DNA of 64,000 nucleotides from Juglans regia (GCF_001411555.2 NC_049911.1:30415044-30479043); one strand, 5' to 3'; counted from the stretch's first letter, positions 1-12,683 are shown. Notes: generated by a model not told the origin, from the letters alone. Program-made: numbers and translations.

Positions 1-583
1 TTCTAAAACATAAGATAGAAAAATTAATGGTTGCCATGAAGCTGTACCCCAGGTTCTGTACCTTAAAAACTCGTCAATCCACCTGTTTTAGTATGCACGC
101 ATCTATATATTGGAGAAAGTTAATCTCCATTTAATAACTCCATGCTTTAAATTCTTGACAATTTGTGATCGGAATTAATGTAACCGACGAACAAAAAAAT
201 CATTTCAAAATTCCAATTCAAGCTTGAGCACTTTAGGTAGAACAGATATAAACACATTATATAGTGGACTTTACTACCGTTTATTACATTCCTTATGAAT
301 TCTTTTTAAAAAAAATTAAATATTGTAAAAGCTACTTCGCAAGTTTAGTTCAATATCTCATTTAAGGTCTTCAAATTTGAATAAAAACTTGGAAGAGATC
401 TCGAACCAAAATTGCCATACCAATTTCAACATTACCACTTGACACCGTATATTAAATTAATATGTATTGGACAATCATGTCAACCAACTTTGTCAAGAAA
501 AATTTTATTCATTGTTCAGCTTCCTTGAAATTAGCTGTGGAGCTGAACAATGAAAAATCAGATGGGTAGAAAAGTTTATTAAG

Positions 584-767
584 ACCTCGCTTGGTTATGC
601 AGTTCAGATGAAATGAGATGTTTTGTTGAAAGTTGAATAAAATATTATTATAATATAATTTTGAATAAATAGAATTGTTTATTATATTTTGTGTGAAAGT
701 TTGAAAAAGTTATAATAATTATATAAAATGAGACAATTTTATTTTGTGTAACCAAATCAGCCTAAGT
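584..767. mobile_element. MITE-like repeat, family A (in SVP intron 1, copy 1)
   Basis: About 180 bp beginning CTCGCTTGGTTATGCAGTTC and ending ACCAAATCAGCCTAAG. It has the family A core AATAAAATATTATTATAATA and TTGTTTATTATATTTTGTG found some 18 times in the window. It is non-coding, and its copy lies at 30724-30905. Confidence 0.6.
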
Positions 768-3700
768 ATTTTCATTGTTCCGCGTTTGTATGCTGAGAGA
801 ATATATCAAATATATTTAGCTTTTCAGAAAATTAGCTATGGTAGAAGAAAGGCATATAGTCATGATATGAGAACTTAATATAATGCGAGAATTACAAAGG
901 AAGACAAAAAATTGATAAGCGGGAATTAAATAGAACTAGAGTTAATAATTCTCTGGATATTTTAGCATATTGGAAGAAGTTAAATTCTTTAACATACCAT
1001 ACCATACGCTTAACAAATTATATTGATATGATAATGTCCATAAGCCATTAGATCGGCATATATCGCCTAATTTATAACAAAAAAATCTTAATAAAGTAAA
1101 TCATTAATTAAAATTATCCTTATAAATTGCCAAAGCAAAAACAATAAAAGGTTCCCGATGACTATCATTTAAATTGTGGCTCACTTTCGTATCCTTGTGT
1201 CTTTCCTAGTTATTTATAAAGAGATGAAATCAGCTTCAAGGCAGCTGATCATCAATTTTCAATAGCAAGAGTCGATCGGGAAATTCATTTGAGAGATGAT
1301 CTATGCCGAGCCAGATGAAGGATTGGCCTCGGTACCTCTTACTAAAGTTGAGACCTTATCTATGTCTTTCTAATAAGATAATCCATGAGTTTATACATGT
1401 GATAACAGTACATGATCAAACATTATAAATAGTTTTTTTCTTATTTTAGTGTTGTATTTCTCTAGAAATTTTAGACAATTATCTAATTAGTTGACTAGCT
1501 ATACTGTAACCAACCCGAGCACAAGCTCCTAAGTTTATCGTTCAACAATGTAAACATTGATCAATTTACCAATCATCTTTAATGCTTCCAAACTAAACCA
1601 CCGGCCAAACTATACCAAATTAAATCATGATATAAGAATAATTTGGCATCAAACGGTCCATTATTTCCAAATGGAAAATAGGGAATCTTAATATAATACT
1701 ACATACATACAGAAACTTTTGTTTTGCTGGATTTGGATTATTCCATGACTAAAATGGGATTTTGTAACTTTTGTTATCGATCTGTCGTGAGAATTGTGAA
1801 ACATACTAATTAATTAACCAAATGATGCAGGACAATGGAGAATAAGTTCTAAGAAGGATATGAAGAAGCAGAGAAGCGACACCTGATCCATTGATATATT
1901 GTTGTTAGGAAATTTATTAATCCTATTTAGTGAACTTAACTATGGATCTGGCACAGTATATATAAATATTAGCTCATGTCTTGGTAACATTATTAATATA
2001 ACTACCTCACATGATGCTCCCTGACAATCAAAGCCACAACATTTAATGTTCTTTTCAAATGTCGACGTTGTTATTTTTAGATATTGTTCTTAATTGCTGC
2101 CTCATCATTTATGTCGACCAATTAGAAAGAAGTGCTACACATAATCATGCCAAGAACATTTTTTTCCCAGCAAATACGAATGCCAATATCAACATCATGC
2201 ATGTAAAAAATCATGTCTTTCCAAACCAGAATGTCACCAATGTGTAAAGATCGATGCAACTTGATTGAATTGTAGATAGCTCTAGATTAATGAAGGTAAA
2301 TACCATAAGCTATACTATATAGAAGACCGGGAGCCCAGGACTTTTTAAGTATAAAGCATTAGCTGAATCACTTAGTCAGTATGACTGCTATGTACCTAAT
2401 CACAGAGCTGAGACGTGATAACGACATAATTACATGATCATTTGTTTAAGAAATAATTTTCTGTAGCACTTGGTCTCATCTTCATCAACGATAAATTTAT
2501 TGAGTCCTCCTTTCTCCTGCCAATAGCTCTAGATCTACCTAAAAGCATACATTAATGATTGGCAATTATACATGACTCCAGTACCCTCTTGAACAAGTGT
2601 CTTCCTTATCCGATCCAAAACCATCATTTTATTACATAAAACTGAACCATCTTATAGATCACTTTCTCTTCTCTACTAATTATCAATCGAGATGGTTTGG
2701 CTACTTTCTACTGATTGGACTCGATCTGAAACTATTCTTCCTCAATTTTCCTACTCATTCAGCAAATTCCCGTTTTGATCAAACTCATTCTGCTGAGAAT
2801 ATAGATTGCCTCTTCCAACACTAACCGTTTCCTCAATTGATTTTCTAACACAATTCAATTAACCCCTACCACTAGTAATTACTACATGCATGATTGCAAA
2901 AGAAGCTTCTTAATTAGTAGTTCACTTGAAAATTGGCACCACCATCAAACCAAAATAGATCAAAACCACCGCTAGATCACTTAATTCTGGCTAAACAATC
3001 TTACATCAGATTTAATAAAGCTTGAAATTTGGTGTCGCTTACACTATTTAATTTGCAATTCATAAGGCGAAACTATCATATATGTCTCTAGGCGTCTATA
3101 TATAGTCCTCAAACACATGATGTCTTCCTTTCTAATCAATTGCTGTAAAAATACTTCAGAGATCAATATTCTATGGGCATATATAGCTCACGACGGTTAC
3201 CTTACTCGAGGTATATTCCGACAGAAACAAATTCAGACTTCTGTTAAAACCAACAAGAAGAACTCAGGAGTGATCAAACCATGATCAAGTAACCTTCAGA
3301 TAACATGATCAAGTAACAGTTACATAGTTCTTCCAAGCTATCTAAAATATAACTAAGACTATTACACCCACTACGCACAGTAAACTATGTATAGATGGGA
3401 AGATGATCATGAAAAGGCAACGCGAAGCGCAAACTTTTCGGTACACCACGAAGATACACTTGGCTATCTAATGATTCTAATCGGTCGGAAGGACCACAAA
3501 GTCACCCGAAGATTAGATCATCGAGAAAGGAAATAACTTGAGGGAACGTGTCTCAAGACATTTTTATATGGGATGAGAGAATTTCATGTAAAAAAAATGA
3601 ACATCAATAACTAAAGATCCTGAAATCGTATGGCATGATCATGAAGGGCATCTCGATCGGTAAAAGCCCAAAACGCATAAAACAGAAACACCCAGAAGTT

Positions 3701-3918
3701 TTTTTGATCGAGACTTTCTTTCGCCTTTTTCTTACGACGTGGCTGAACAACACCTTTGGCTGCAACTACCAAAAAAGTTAGAACTGTTATTGCATGAGGA
3801 CGGAGGCTAAATCTAAAATATCAGGGAAGATCCTTGCTGGCTTCTGATTTCTCGATCGCTTAAACACCTATATAAAACCCTTAAAAGTTCATAACATTGA
3901 ATATGTGTACGATACGAG

Positions 3919-3961
3919 GCTTTCTGTTCACAGAAAGCACGAGATTTCGGCAAAGATCTCG
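3919..3961. other. Two adjacent stem-loops in SVP intron 1 (copy 1)
   Basis: 3919-3938 can pair as GCTTTCTGT / ACAGAAAGC with a 2-nt loop. 3940-3961 pairs as CGAGAT / ATCTCG around a 10-nt loop. Both are unchanged at 34024-34066 in copy 2, although nearby sequence has indels. Function is unknown. Confidence 0.45.
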
Positions 3962-4018
3962 CTTTTCTTGTCATGAAGGTAGTGTTGAACCTCCTAACCT
4001 GACCTCGACTGAATAGTA

Positions 4019-4041
4019 CCCCCCCCCCCCCCCCCCCCCCC
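4019..4041. repeat. Poly-C run of 23 bases
   Basis: Homopolymer in SVP intron 1 of copy 1. The matching place in copy 2 (34118-34124) has 7 C. It could be a real expansion or a consensus error; homopolymer lengths are unreliable in many read types. Confidence 0.9.
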
Positions 4042-4184
4042 TTTTTCTCTCAATCACAAGCACACGCACACACAAAAACACGAACCAAAAGAGCTGGGAA
4101 TGCTAGAAGATAAGTCAAATATTGATCAAAATGTAGGGTGATATCTTACAAACAAAAGTACAATAAGAAGTAAAAATGCAATAC

Positions 4185-4366
4185 CTTGAGCTGCAAAACT
4201 CAAAGAGCTTTCCGGTAGCTGAGAAGATGATGAGCGCAACCTCAGCATCGCACAGAACAGAAAGCTCTTCAGCTTTCTTTAAAAGCCCTCGTCTTCTCTT
4301 GGAAAAGGTAACCTGCCTCGCCGTAACGTTGTCAATCTTCTTGATCTTGATCTTCTCTCTCGCCAT
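4185..4366 (-). CDS. SVP: SVP-like MADS-box gene, copy 1, exon 1 only
   Basis: Encodes the N-terminal 60 residues of a MIKC-type MADS-box transcription factor, starting [13 protein letters not shown] and ending FEFCSS with two bases of the next codon. This is the whole DNA-binding MADS domain, including the [20 protein letters not shown] core. The start ATG is the complement of 4364-4366. The exon ends at a GTATTGC donor (complement of 4178-4184). The remaining exons lie left of the window, because 1-4184 is intron 1 only. The encoded residues are identical to those of copy 2 (34268-34449). A TATAAAT sequence on the minus strand (4814-4820) sits about 450 bp upstream. The family acts in the nucleus, binds CArG boxes and represses flowering or controls dormancy. 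Whether this is a second gene or an allele is unresolved. Confidence 0.9.
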
Positions 4367-4813
4367 CCTTTCTCCCTCAAAAAATCAAACCAAGCCATTC
4401 ACGTTCTCATATATAATAATAAAAAAAAGGCACATAAAATCGCACAGCATGGCACGGAAAAAAAAAACAGGTTTCTGCAAAATTCCTCGTTTCTACTAAA
4501 TTTGGAGAAATTTATAAGCAGAAACCCTAGAACAGCACCTGTCACAGACTCACAGATCTAGGTTAAGGTGAGGAAAAAAAAAAAAACCCCCATAAAAGCC
4601 CACCAGCCTTAGCTCATGAACATGCAGACCTGCAGAAGACTGGAATTGGTGGGATTTTTGTTCTTTACCTTACTGTTTTCTGGTCAGGAAACACCGTTAG
4701 GTCTGAGAGCTTTAACCAAAAGTCACCAATTACAAGTCAAGAAGAGCTAAAAATAATTTGAGAGAGATAAAGAGAGACCAGTTTGTGTTCAAGAAAGGAA
4801 AGGGCGCTTTCCC

Positions 4814-4820
4814 ATTTATA
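4814..4820 (-). promoter_or_regulatory. Candidate TATA box of SVP copy 1
   Basis: The minus strand reads GCTATAAATGGGAAAG about 450 bp before the ATG. The same sequence is kept upstream of copy 2. The distance implies a long 5' untranslated region or an intron within it. Confidence 0.4.
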
Positions 4821-5911
4821 GCTAAACAGGACCTAAAAGAGTTCAGAAAAATACTCTAGTGTGTGTGCGACTGGGGGAGGGACTAGGATATTTTATTTTT
4901 TATTTTTTCTCATTAGTTTCTCGATAAATTAAATTATTTTTTATTTTTTCTATTTTTAATATGTGGACGATCTGCTTTCCGTACATCCATAGCCATGCCG
5001 TCATCGCATAATTACTCCCTACCTGAGCACTTTCCACTTCATAGTTTCATAGGGTTTTCTGTGTACTCACCGAAAGATAAATTTGGGTACTATTCGTAAT
5101 ACCATGATCTTTTCTTTTTTCTGATAAATAAATCCTATTATTTCTCCTTTTTCCTTGTATTTAAAGAGATGTCAGAATACAGATTCGAACTGTCCATATA
5201 AAAATATACCAGTTATTTCAATCAACTCTTGCTAAAGACTGGTCATGGTTGTTAAAAGTGATTTGAACTCATTTTAAATTAATTATTTTTTAGATTTTCG
5301 TATAAAATTTAAATTAATTTTAATCTATTTTATATAGTTAAATAATTTATTTATATTAAATAAATTTTAATTAAGTTTATAAAATATTAAAATTAAATAT
5401 TAATAGGACACACTATTTTTCAATTTCTCGTAAAAAATTTAAATTCACATCAACCTATTTCTTATATTCAAACACTTATATTGATCTATTTATATTTAAA
5501 CATATTTCAATTAGACTTATAAAATACTAATATTTATGTGTATGTTTAGAATTATAGTGAAAAATATAATTTATTGATTTGGGACTTATATCTTATAACT
5601 TGATAAGTAATAAGTTGTACTGTTAAAAAGTTATTTACTATTTTATAAACATTTGTTTAAAATATTTTCAATCGTGTTATATTTGTTTGTAAATAAATTA
5701 AAAAAGTAATTTATAGGTAAAAACAATGATTATTTAAAATTTTAAAGATTATGACTTTATTTCTAAAAATTTAAAAATTATAATTATCTAGAAATTGTAT
5801 AGATAGTTTTATATACTGATAGTCTTTTTAAAATTTGAATTATATTTCATATTATCCAAAAAAATATTTTTTGCCTCAAACATATTTTTTAGTTTACTTG
5901 AGATTTGACGG

Positions 5912-6117
5912 ACTCGTTTGTTTTCATAAAATATTTCATATAATTATTATAACTTTCTCAACATTCAATACAAAATAAAATGAATAATTCAATTTTTTCA
6001 AATCTCAAAATAAAAATAATATTAAAAAATATATTTTAACAATATTTTATTTAATTTTTTTACTTTAATCTCGTCTCGTCTCGTCTCATCTCATCTCTAA
6101 AAATAAACAAACCCTTG
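5912..6117. mobile_element. MITE-like repeat, family A
   Basis: Begins CTCGTTTGTTTTCATAAAA and ends with repeated CTCGTCTCATCTCATCTC and AACAAACCC. This is the reverse orientation of the TGTTTGGATGTTGAA form. The paralogous insertion is at 35994-36199. Confidence 0.65.
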
Positions 6118-6255
6118 TTATCTTTTATTTTCTCATAAATTTAGGCCAAATTGTAGGTTCACTAGTTCTGATTTTTAACGTATAGGTAGGTCCCAATTTT
6201 ATTGTTAAAAGCTTTTTGGAATTTTTTTTTTACATAACAATGGTAGATATAATTT

Positions 6256-6422
6256 TAAGGGAAATTTTATTTACAATCTTAAACAAGGAATTATATGTGT
6301 AATTTTTTTGATGAATGTGAATAAAAAAGAAAAAAATCATCATTTTAAAAATGATATTATTATAATTATAATTTTTTTTAAATATAATTGTATGGACTTA
6401 CATGAATAGTCTCTAAAATACT
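6256..6422. mobile_element. MITE-like repeat, family C
   Basis: AT-rich repeat with TTTATTTACAATCTTAAAC at one end and GACTTACATGAATAGTCTC at the other. It resembles elements at 23276-23460, 36337-36500, 46318-46498 and 56095-56278, whose ends form imperfect inverted repeats. Confidence 0.45.
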
Positions 6423-7120
6423 ATTTCTTTAAAACAATATGGGCAAAACATTGTTTTTTTAAACATAATTATTCATGTCTAGAGTCCATAAATATTCCCA
6501 ACTATTGTTTTGCCCATGAATAATTAAGCACTTGATTTGCTCATAAGCAACGCAAATAATTATGCGTAGTGGGTGTAATTAATGGACTCAACGAGAGAGT
6601 GAGAAAATAAAGACTTATATTGTTTCATCCCAAAACATTTTCCAAAAAAATAAAATCTTCGTAGTTTTTAATGTTATTAATTTCTTCGATAAAGTACTAA
6701 GATTATGTTAGTTTAGAAAATTCAGAGATGTACAGTAAAATTAGCTAAATGGTAAATAGAAGCATTAATAATTCAAGATGCTAATGCATGAAACACTTCC
6801 ATAATTGATAGGGGAGACGATACGTACAAAACCTAATCCTTCCAAATTTCAATCACCGCATATTTGCAAATGTTAATGCAATTACCCAATAAATGGGAAA
6901 AATACTTCTTCTTTTTTTTCTTGTTTCAATGCAACATAAATGTTTTACGCTTTTTAGGGGTAATTATTTAAAAAAAAAAGTTCTGAATAAAAAAAAAAAT
7001 CAATGAAAACAAACATCAAAAGTTATGTATCGAGGAAACATTTATCGAAATCTAATTAAGGACCTGCCAAAGTTCCCAGATCGGTCCCCTGCTCAACTAG
7101 ATCACAGTACGTAGTCTATT

Positions 7121-7775
7121 TAGGTTCCATTTAGATGTTAATAATAGTTCAATCCTATGTAAATAATAATAAAATAATAATAATAAATTATTTATGAATA
7201 ATAACAGCAAAATAATTTAAAAGAGATATAAGTACAATTGTGTTTCCAGTGCATAAGGTCTACTTGTAATAAATGGCTTAGGTTCTCTTGAATGAGATGA
7301 GATAACAAATTTATAAATAATATTAAAATAATTTATAAATAATATTGAAATAATTTATAAATAGTAATAAAATTATTTGAGTTATGATATTTTATTGAAT
7401 TTTGAAAAGAGAGAGATAGAAAATTAAATCAAAATATTATAACGTTAAAATATTGTTAAAATAATATTTTTTAATATTATACTTTTTTTAGAATTTAAAA
7501 AATAATAAATTTTTATTTAAAATTTTAAAAAAATGATAATGATTAGGTACTATAAATCAAAAATAATATTTAAAAGTAAAAAATATGTATATTTAAATAC
7601 TATTTAAAAATAAGGCCAGCCAAAAATTATTCCAAACAATCATTCTAATTTTCTTAAATTTCATGCAAAATATAATAAAAGATTCAAAATTTTCAAATCA
7701 TAAAATAATATTTTATTCAATTTTTAATTTGTATTTCAACTCGTCTCATTTTATCCCTTTATCCAAACCTCCCGT
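7121..7775. repeat. Composite AT-rich MITE-like block (families A/B)
   Basis: Starts TAGGTTCCATTTAGATGTT and ends TTTATCCAAACCTCCCG, so its outer ends resemble the TGTTTGGAT ends of family A. Inside is a family B segment (GAATGAGATGAGATAAC, then AATAGTAATAAAATTATTTG). The same block is at 37190-37862 with a small extra AT segment. No coding sequence is visible. Confidence 0.45.
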
Positions 7776-8223
7776 TAAATTCCGGCCAGGTTGCTAACGA
7801 GAAGATCAGGAGAGAATATGTCTTATGTTTGTATTATCCCTTTATGTTTGTATTATGAATACATCTTATGTATTTAATATATCTATATATATAGTAATAT
7901 TATCCACTATATTCTCATTTTATTTTTATCAATCTCATTTGTAAAACATGACACATTTATTATTATTGAATGATAGAGAATAATCTAATAGATAATCATT
8001 TAATGATGATAAATATATAACATTTTATATATAATGGAATGAAAATAAAATAATAGTGTATAAAATTTTCATATATATATATATATAACTTTTGTTCACA
8101 TATCAATTAGAGCGACAGAATTTATGTTTTAGACAGCAAGAGATACGTTTTTTAAATTAATATAAGTTTAGGTTGATTAATTGACCTTGAAATATAGTAA
8201 GGGTGAGATAGTTTCGAGATATA

Positions 8224-8323
8224 NNNNNNNNNNNNNNNNNNNNNNNNNNNNNNNNNNNNNNNNNNNNNNNNNNNNNNNNNNNNNNNNNNNNNNNNNNNNN
8301 NNNNNNNNNNNNNNNNNNNNNNN
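8224..8323. other. Assembly gap, 100 N
   Basis: Exactly 100 N, the usual placeholder for a gap of unknown size. Copy 1 of the SVP segment ends directly against it, and the sequence to its right does not match what follows copy 2. Confidence 0.99.
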
Positions 8324-8540
8324 TCAAATTCTCTCTTAATGAATGAGTCTAATATATAAGTATTTAATTAAATAGAATAAAATGTAAAGTGAGAATTCAA
8401 ATTCATGACTTATGCTCTAATACCACATGAAATTAATATTTTTTAAAAAAATAAGTTGATAAAAAATAAATTTTATTATTTATATTGTATATTAACAATC
8501 TTACTGTAACATATTTTGTTCGAAACAAAATTTAATAGAG
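8324..8540. repeat. Retroelement-like remnant with PBS-like sequence
   Basis: Contains GCTCTAATACCACATG, close to the complement of the tRNA-iMet primer-binding site TGGTATCAGAGC followed by an LTR-like edge. No paired LTR or coding sequence is visible. This is weak evidence of an old retroelement edge. Confidence 0.3.
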
Positions 8541-8549
8541 ATGATCACC

Positions 8550-8945
8550 GTAAGCAAACCCATGGATAGGGTTATAAATCGGTCCAGTTCAGTTCAATCC
8601 GGTGATAGATCTCCATCATTTATGATTTATGATAAAAATTATTATTTATTATTAATTGATAGTATATATTATTTTATATTTTATATGATTAATGATAATA
8701 AATTAGATAAAAATTATATCATTAACTTATATAATTACTATATAAAAATCATATATTAAATTATTAAAAATATTTTTAAAAAAATATATATAGGAGTTCG
8801 GTCCGTTTTGGAAAAAAATTTATAGACCTCGAGATCGGCCTGAATGCCATATGTCCACATATCTTGGGATCAGACTGATCAGTCTATAATTCGGTCCGGT
8901 CTGATTGGTTTTGTTGATCCAGACTGAATTATTTACACCATAACC
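8550..8945. mobile_element. Possible hAT-like MITE
   Basis: About 400 bp whose ends are rich in CGGTCC and GGTCCGG motifs: TAAATCGGTCCAGTTCAG on the left, AATTCGGTCCGGTCTGATTG and GAATTATTTACACCATA on the right. The core is very AT-rich. Plant hAT-type miniature elements with such CGGTCC ends are common. I could not define a target duplication. Confidence 0.4.
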
Positions 8946-10199
8946 GTGGGTATTCGATGCTATGGAGTATATAATGAGAATTGATATTTTAGAGCAAATT
9001 TGTGCTCTAAAATAAAGAGAGAGAGCTCGTGAAAATAGACATAAAATAATAAAATATTAATATATTCTACATATCAACGTGGCATAGTACAATTTGTTTA
9101 CAGCCTATTATAAACATGTCCTTACGGCTTTTATGGGTCCAATAAATAATAATTAAGAGTAATTTTACGTAAATATTACATAATCGTTTTAAAAAATAAT
9201 AAAATATATTATTAAAAAATTAAATTTTTTTTATATAAATTTTATATTTATTTTTATTTTTTCAAATGATTAAGTGATAATTATACAATTCATGATAATT
9301 AATATAACCAAAATAAAATAAAGGAGTAAAGGACGGTGGTTTCTCGAGCATTCTTCAGTCTGCAACAAATAATCTTCACGTTATGGACTTAATTCAGTGC
9401 CACTCATTATCAGTTATCAGTTTCCCATTTTCGGCATTAAAAATTAAAAAAGAATCGAATGTGGTCCTCAATCGTACAAATAAAGATTAATAAAATTAAA
9501 CTGCCGATTATGCCCTTGTTAAGTAATCACTATTTTAATATTAGAAAGACTTTAATTTTATTGGCCATTAGATGCTCCTTGGGTTCCAATCATAATATAG
9601 GTTAGTGACCCTACAAGTTGGAGGACATTTTGTTACTTCTTGATTGGTGGATTTCCTAGTTTATTGATTGGCTTTTGGAGACAAAAGCAGCGTGATGGGG
9701 GACATCTGCTACAGAAAGGGAGGCTATTTCTATTTCAAGAAATGAATCCAACAACGTATCTCACTTTAAAGGGGAAAGCAATGCATTTTATAAACATAAA
9801 ATCTCAGCCACTTTCTTGGAATCCAAACAAACAGCATTAATCTACAGTCTTCCTTGAATCACTTGCATATATAATTGGGAATTCTCTCCTCGTTCTGGCG
9901 TGAATGGCTAGTCTTTTTAATAATTAACGTTTACTTTGTTGATTATGCATATTCTATTATTGTATTGGCATATACTTCAAAAAAATGAGTCAATATTATA
10001 GTTTTAAAATCTCTTGAAATTACTATAAAGAGCGACGACTAGATTTCATTTATTGTCTTTTAATACTCGACCTAAGATATTACAATATTGAATTGAAATT
10101 TTTTTATAATGGATGAATCAGTTTTGTCGACAAAGCAATATCACCTGAATATGAAAGACTCGTATTATGAACTTATTTTTATTTGGTACATCTCTATAG
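8946..10199. other. Intergenic DNA, no gene seen
   Basis: Mostly AT-rich. A less AT-rich patch near 9640-9840 has a 66-codon open frame without recognisable motifs or good coding character; I do not call it a gene. No RNA gene was recognised. Confidence 0.5.
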
Positions 10200-10362
10200 T
10201 GTAGTTTATTTTTATAATCATTCACATCTCATCTAATCATTATAATTTTTTTAAATTTTAAAATAAAAATAATATTAAAAATATATATTCTAATAATATT
10301 TTATTTAACTTTTAATTTTTATCTCGAATTATCTTATCTTATCTGCAAAAATAAACTAGACT
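10200..10362. mobile_element. MITE-like repeat, family A
   Basis: Contains CACATCTCATCTAATCATT and an AATATTAAAAATATATATTC core, ending TTATCTTATCTGCAAAAATA. It is the reverse orientation of family A. Confidence 0.5.
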
Positions 10363-10530
10363 TATAATTTAGTACACTTTGAAAAAAAAGGATCCGCATT
10401 GGCAGTGAGTTACTCGAAAGCTTAGTCCCAACATAACCTCGAATAGTCTTATTTTCACAATTAATGAATTTACTGCTCATCCACACCACGCACATAATGT
10501 GTTTGGGAGCCCCTCGCGTTTTACTCCAAT

Positions 10531-10998
10531 TTGAATTATAAATCCAGCTTCACCAAGTACTCCACCGACTCGTTCTGGTCCGACCCCATCCTCTTTCGGG
10601 TCTTCGCCTCCAGAAAACCCTGCTACTTCAACACGGGCGTGATGGTCATGGACCTAGTAAGGTGGAGAGAGGGGATCTACAGCAAGAGAATCGAGAATTG
10701 GATGGAATTGCAGAGGAAGAAGAGGATATACGATTTGGGTTCGCTCCAGTCGTTCTTGCTAGTCTTTGGTGGGAACGTGGAGCCTGTTCATCACAGTTGG
10801 AACCAGCATGGTCTCAGCAGCGACAATGTTAGGGGAAGTTGTCGGTCGTTGCACCCGGGTTCGATCAGTTTGCTGCACTAGAGTTGGAAAGGGAAGCCTT
10901 GGGTTCGACTCGATGCCAAAAAGCCTTGTACGTTTGATAGTCTTTGGGAGCCGTACGATCTTAATACAGGAAATGTTCAGACATTGGGATCTTCGTGA
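10531..10998 (+). pseudogene. GATL (GT8 galacturonosyltransferase-like) fragment, disabled
   Basis: Translates to the C-terminal half of a glycosyltransferase family 8 GATL protein, a Golgi family linked to pectin or xylan synthesis. Recognisable in order are [58 protein letters not shown], then [11 protein letters not shown]. An in-frame TAG at 10879-10881 replaces the Trp expected in the LLHWSGKGKPW motif. The same frame continues after it as [14 protein letters not shown] and LWEPYDLN to a TGA. Intact GATLs are about 350 residues; here roughly 155 codons remain, the upstream half with the DxD region is missing, and the sequence before about 10520 does not match the family. A 5'-truncated pseudogene is the simplest reading. 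Confidence 0.8.
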
Positions 10999-11094
10999 CG
11001 AGTTGTTGGTGAAACACGTAATAATAAAATTATAATTAAGACGAAATCAGATTAGATTTAAGTACGAAAATCTCACTATTTTTAAGCAGATTTA

Positions 11095-11290
11095 GATTGT
11101 GTTTGGATGTTAAAGTGAATTGACTTGAGTTGAGTCGAGATGATAAAATATTATTAAAATATGATTTTTTAATATTATTATTATTTTGAGATTTGAAAAA
11201 GTTGAATTGTTTATTATATTTTATATTGAAATTTAAAAAAATTGTAATAATGAGTTGAGATGAATTTGTGATCCAAACGAAGTCTCAAAC
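11095..11290. mobile_element. MITE-like repeat, family A
   Basis: A clear copy: TGTGTTTGGATGTTAAAG at the left, TGAGTTGAGATGAATTTG and ATCCAAACGAAG at the right, so the ends are imperfect inverted repeats around GTTTGGAT. Confidence 0.7.
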
Positions 11291-11722
11291 CTTTTGTATT
11301 GTACAAAATTTCAAATTAATCAGTATAATATAATTTTTTTTTTGTTTGACTCTTTTAAGATATAATAGTCTAACTGATCGTTGTATAGCTCCAACCAATT
11401 CTCTATGAGTGATTGAGTTCAAAACTCCACTCAAATAATACATTTCTATTATCTGAAAAATCTCTCAAAAAATATACACAGACTTTATTTTTCCCTTTTA
11501 TTCAAAGAAAACAAAATGTTTCAAAAATAATATCAATCTACAACCAACACCACCCAATCTACGCCAACCTCAATTTAATATGAAAAGAAAGATATATAGC
11601 CGTTTCACAAGAGATTCAAAACTGGGCAATAAAAAAGAATAAACACCCAAATTAATATATGAAAAACGGCTTCCATCAATATGTATATGCAAAATTAATA
11701 AACACCCAAATTAAACATCCAA

Positions 11723-12291
11723 GTAAGAGTATTGGCATTGGTCTATGTATATACATATATATATATATATATATACAAAATTACCTCTTTTATATAATCA
11801 CTTTACCATTTAAGTAAAATTTTCACATTAACTTATGTATATTTGAGATAAAATAATAATAAAATAATAATATTTTATTATTATTATTTTTTTGCTAAAA
11901 TCAATTTTTTTATATATATTTTATAATTAACATCAACTACATACATTTGACATTAATAATACAAATGCAATAATAAAAAATATTTTTTTTATATATTATA
12001 TTAAAAATATAATGAAATGAAAAAAATATATATAATATATTATAATAATAAAATAAATGTACAAGTGAAGGTTTGTTGTATTGTTGAATGAGGGAGAAAA
12101 TGAAATGCTTATGAGAAAGAGAGTGAGAAGAGAGAAAAATAATAATTAAAATATATTTTAGAGAGTGAATAATAGTTATTTAAATTTAGATATGCATAAA
12201 CTAATGTAGAGAATTTTAAAATTATATTATATAAATATGACTTTGCATATATATATATATATATATAGTCCAATATGGATGCTCTAAGAGC
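11723..12291. mobile_element. MITE-like repeat, family D
   Basis: Ends are AAGAGTATTGGCATTGGTC on the left and, read from the right on the minus strand, TTAGAGCATCCATATTGGAC. They form an imperfect terminal inverted repeat of the GAGCATCC..TTGGAC type widespread in plants. The core is AT-rich with (AT)n runs at 11752-11775 and 12247-12267. Confidence 0.5.
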
Positions 12292-12683
12292 AATTAAAAT
12301 TTAAACAGCTTGACTGAAATAAACGGAAGAAAAAGAGCACCAATACGCATACCAATGCTGAGTTGAAAATGTAGACTTCAATGAAATTGTCTTTTTTTTT
12401 TTAATTAACATTTAACAAAATAGTCCAGTCAATATTAATGTACAAATTGATCAACGAATCCGCTTATGCATAGAAAAGCTAGTTAAAAATAGAGCAACCG
12501 AAATATTAAACAATTAACGTATTCAGCATTAAAGGGGCCAACGTTAACAACTTTAATAAGTGTTCGAGCTAAGTTAATACCAAAAGTAACGGCTACTTTA
12601 TTACAAGCTCCGTTAAAGACAACGTAGAAGACAAATAAGAGCATTCTCATTGGCTTGGGTAAATGTATATTTAAAATTAGATC
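12292..12683. other. Contig end before gap, no gene seen
   Basis: No ULP2 exon is recognisable here, although the ULP2 gene to the right would continue leftwards. The last bases (GAGCATTCTCATTGGCTTGG) resemble a family D MITE end. This suggests that the small contig may not be the true neighbour, or that a long intron intervenes. Confidence 0.4.

Larger units (their letters stand above)
1..8223. repeat. SVP segment, copy 1 (matches 30141-38321)
   Basis: The first 8.2 kb align end to end with 30141-38321, by eye about 98-99% identical outside a few indels. The match covers most of SVP intron 1, exon 1, the 5' untranslated region and about 3.4 kb upstream. Differences include a poly-C run (23 versus 7 C), a roughly 24-bp insertion near 3300, a 4-bp TTTC difference near 3720, a replaced stretch near 6555 and scattered substitutions. 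Copy 1 stops exactly at the N gap, while copy 2 continues. This may be a real duplication or an uncollapsed allele. Confidence 0.95.

Noticed and set aside
2059..2247. 62-codon open frame, repeated identically at 32196-32384
   Set aside because: It is antisense within SVP intron 1 and is identical only because the whole segment is duplicated; no motif and AT-rich codons.
2597..2824. 75-codon open frame (and 32734-32961)
   Set aside because: Also within SVP intron 1; differs by substitutions between copies, no homology recognised.
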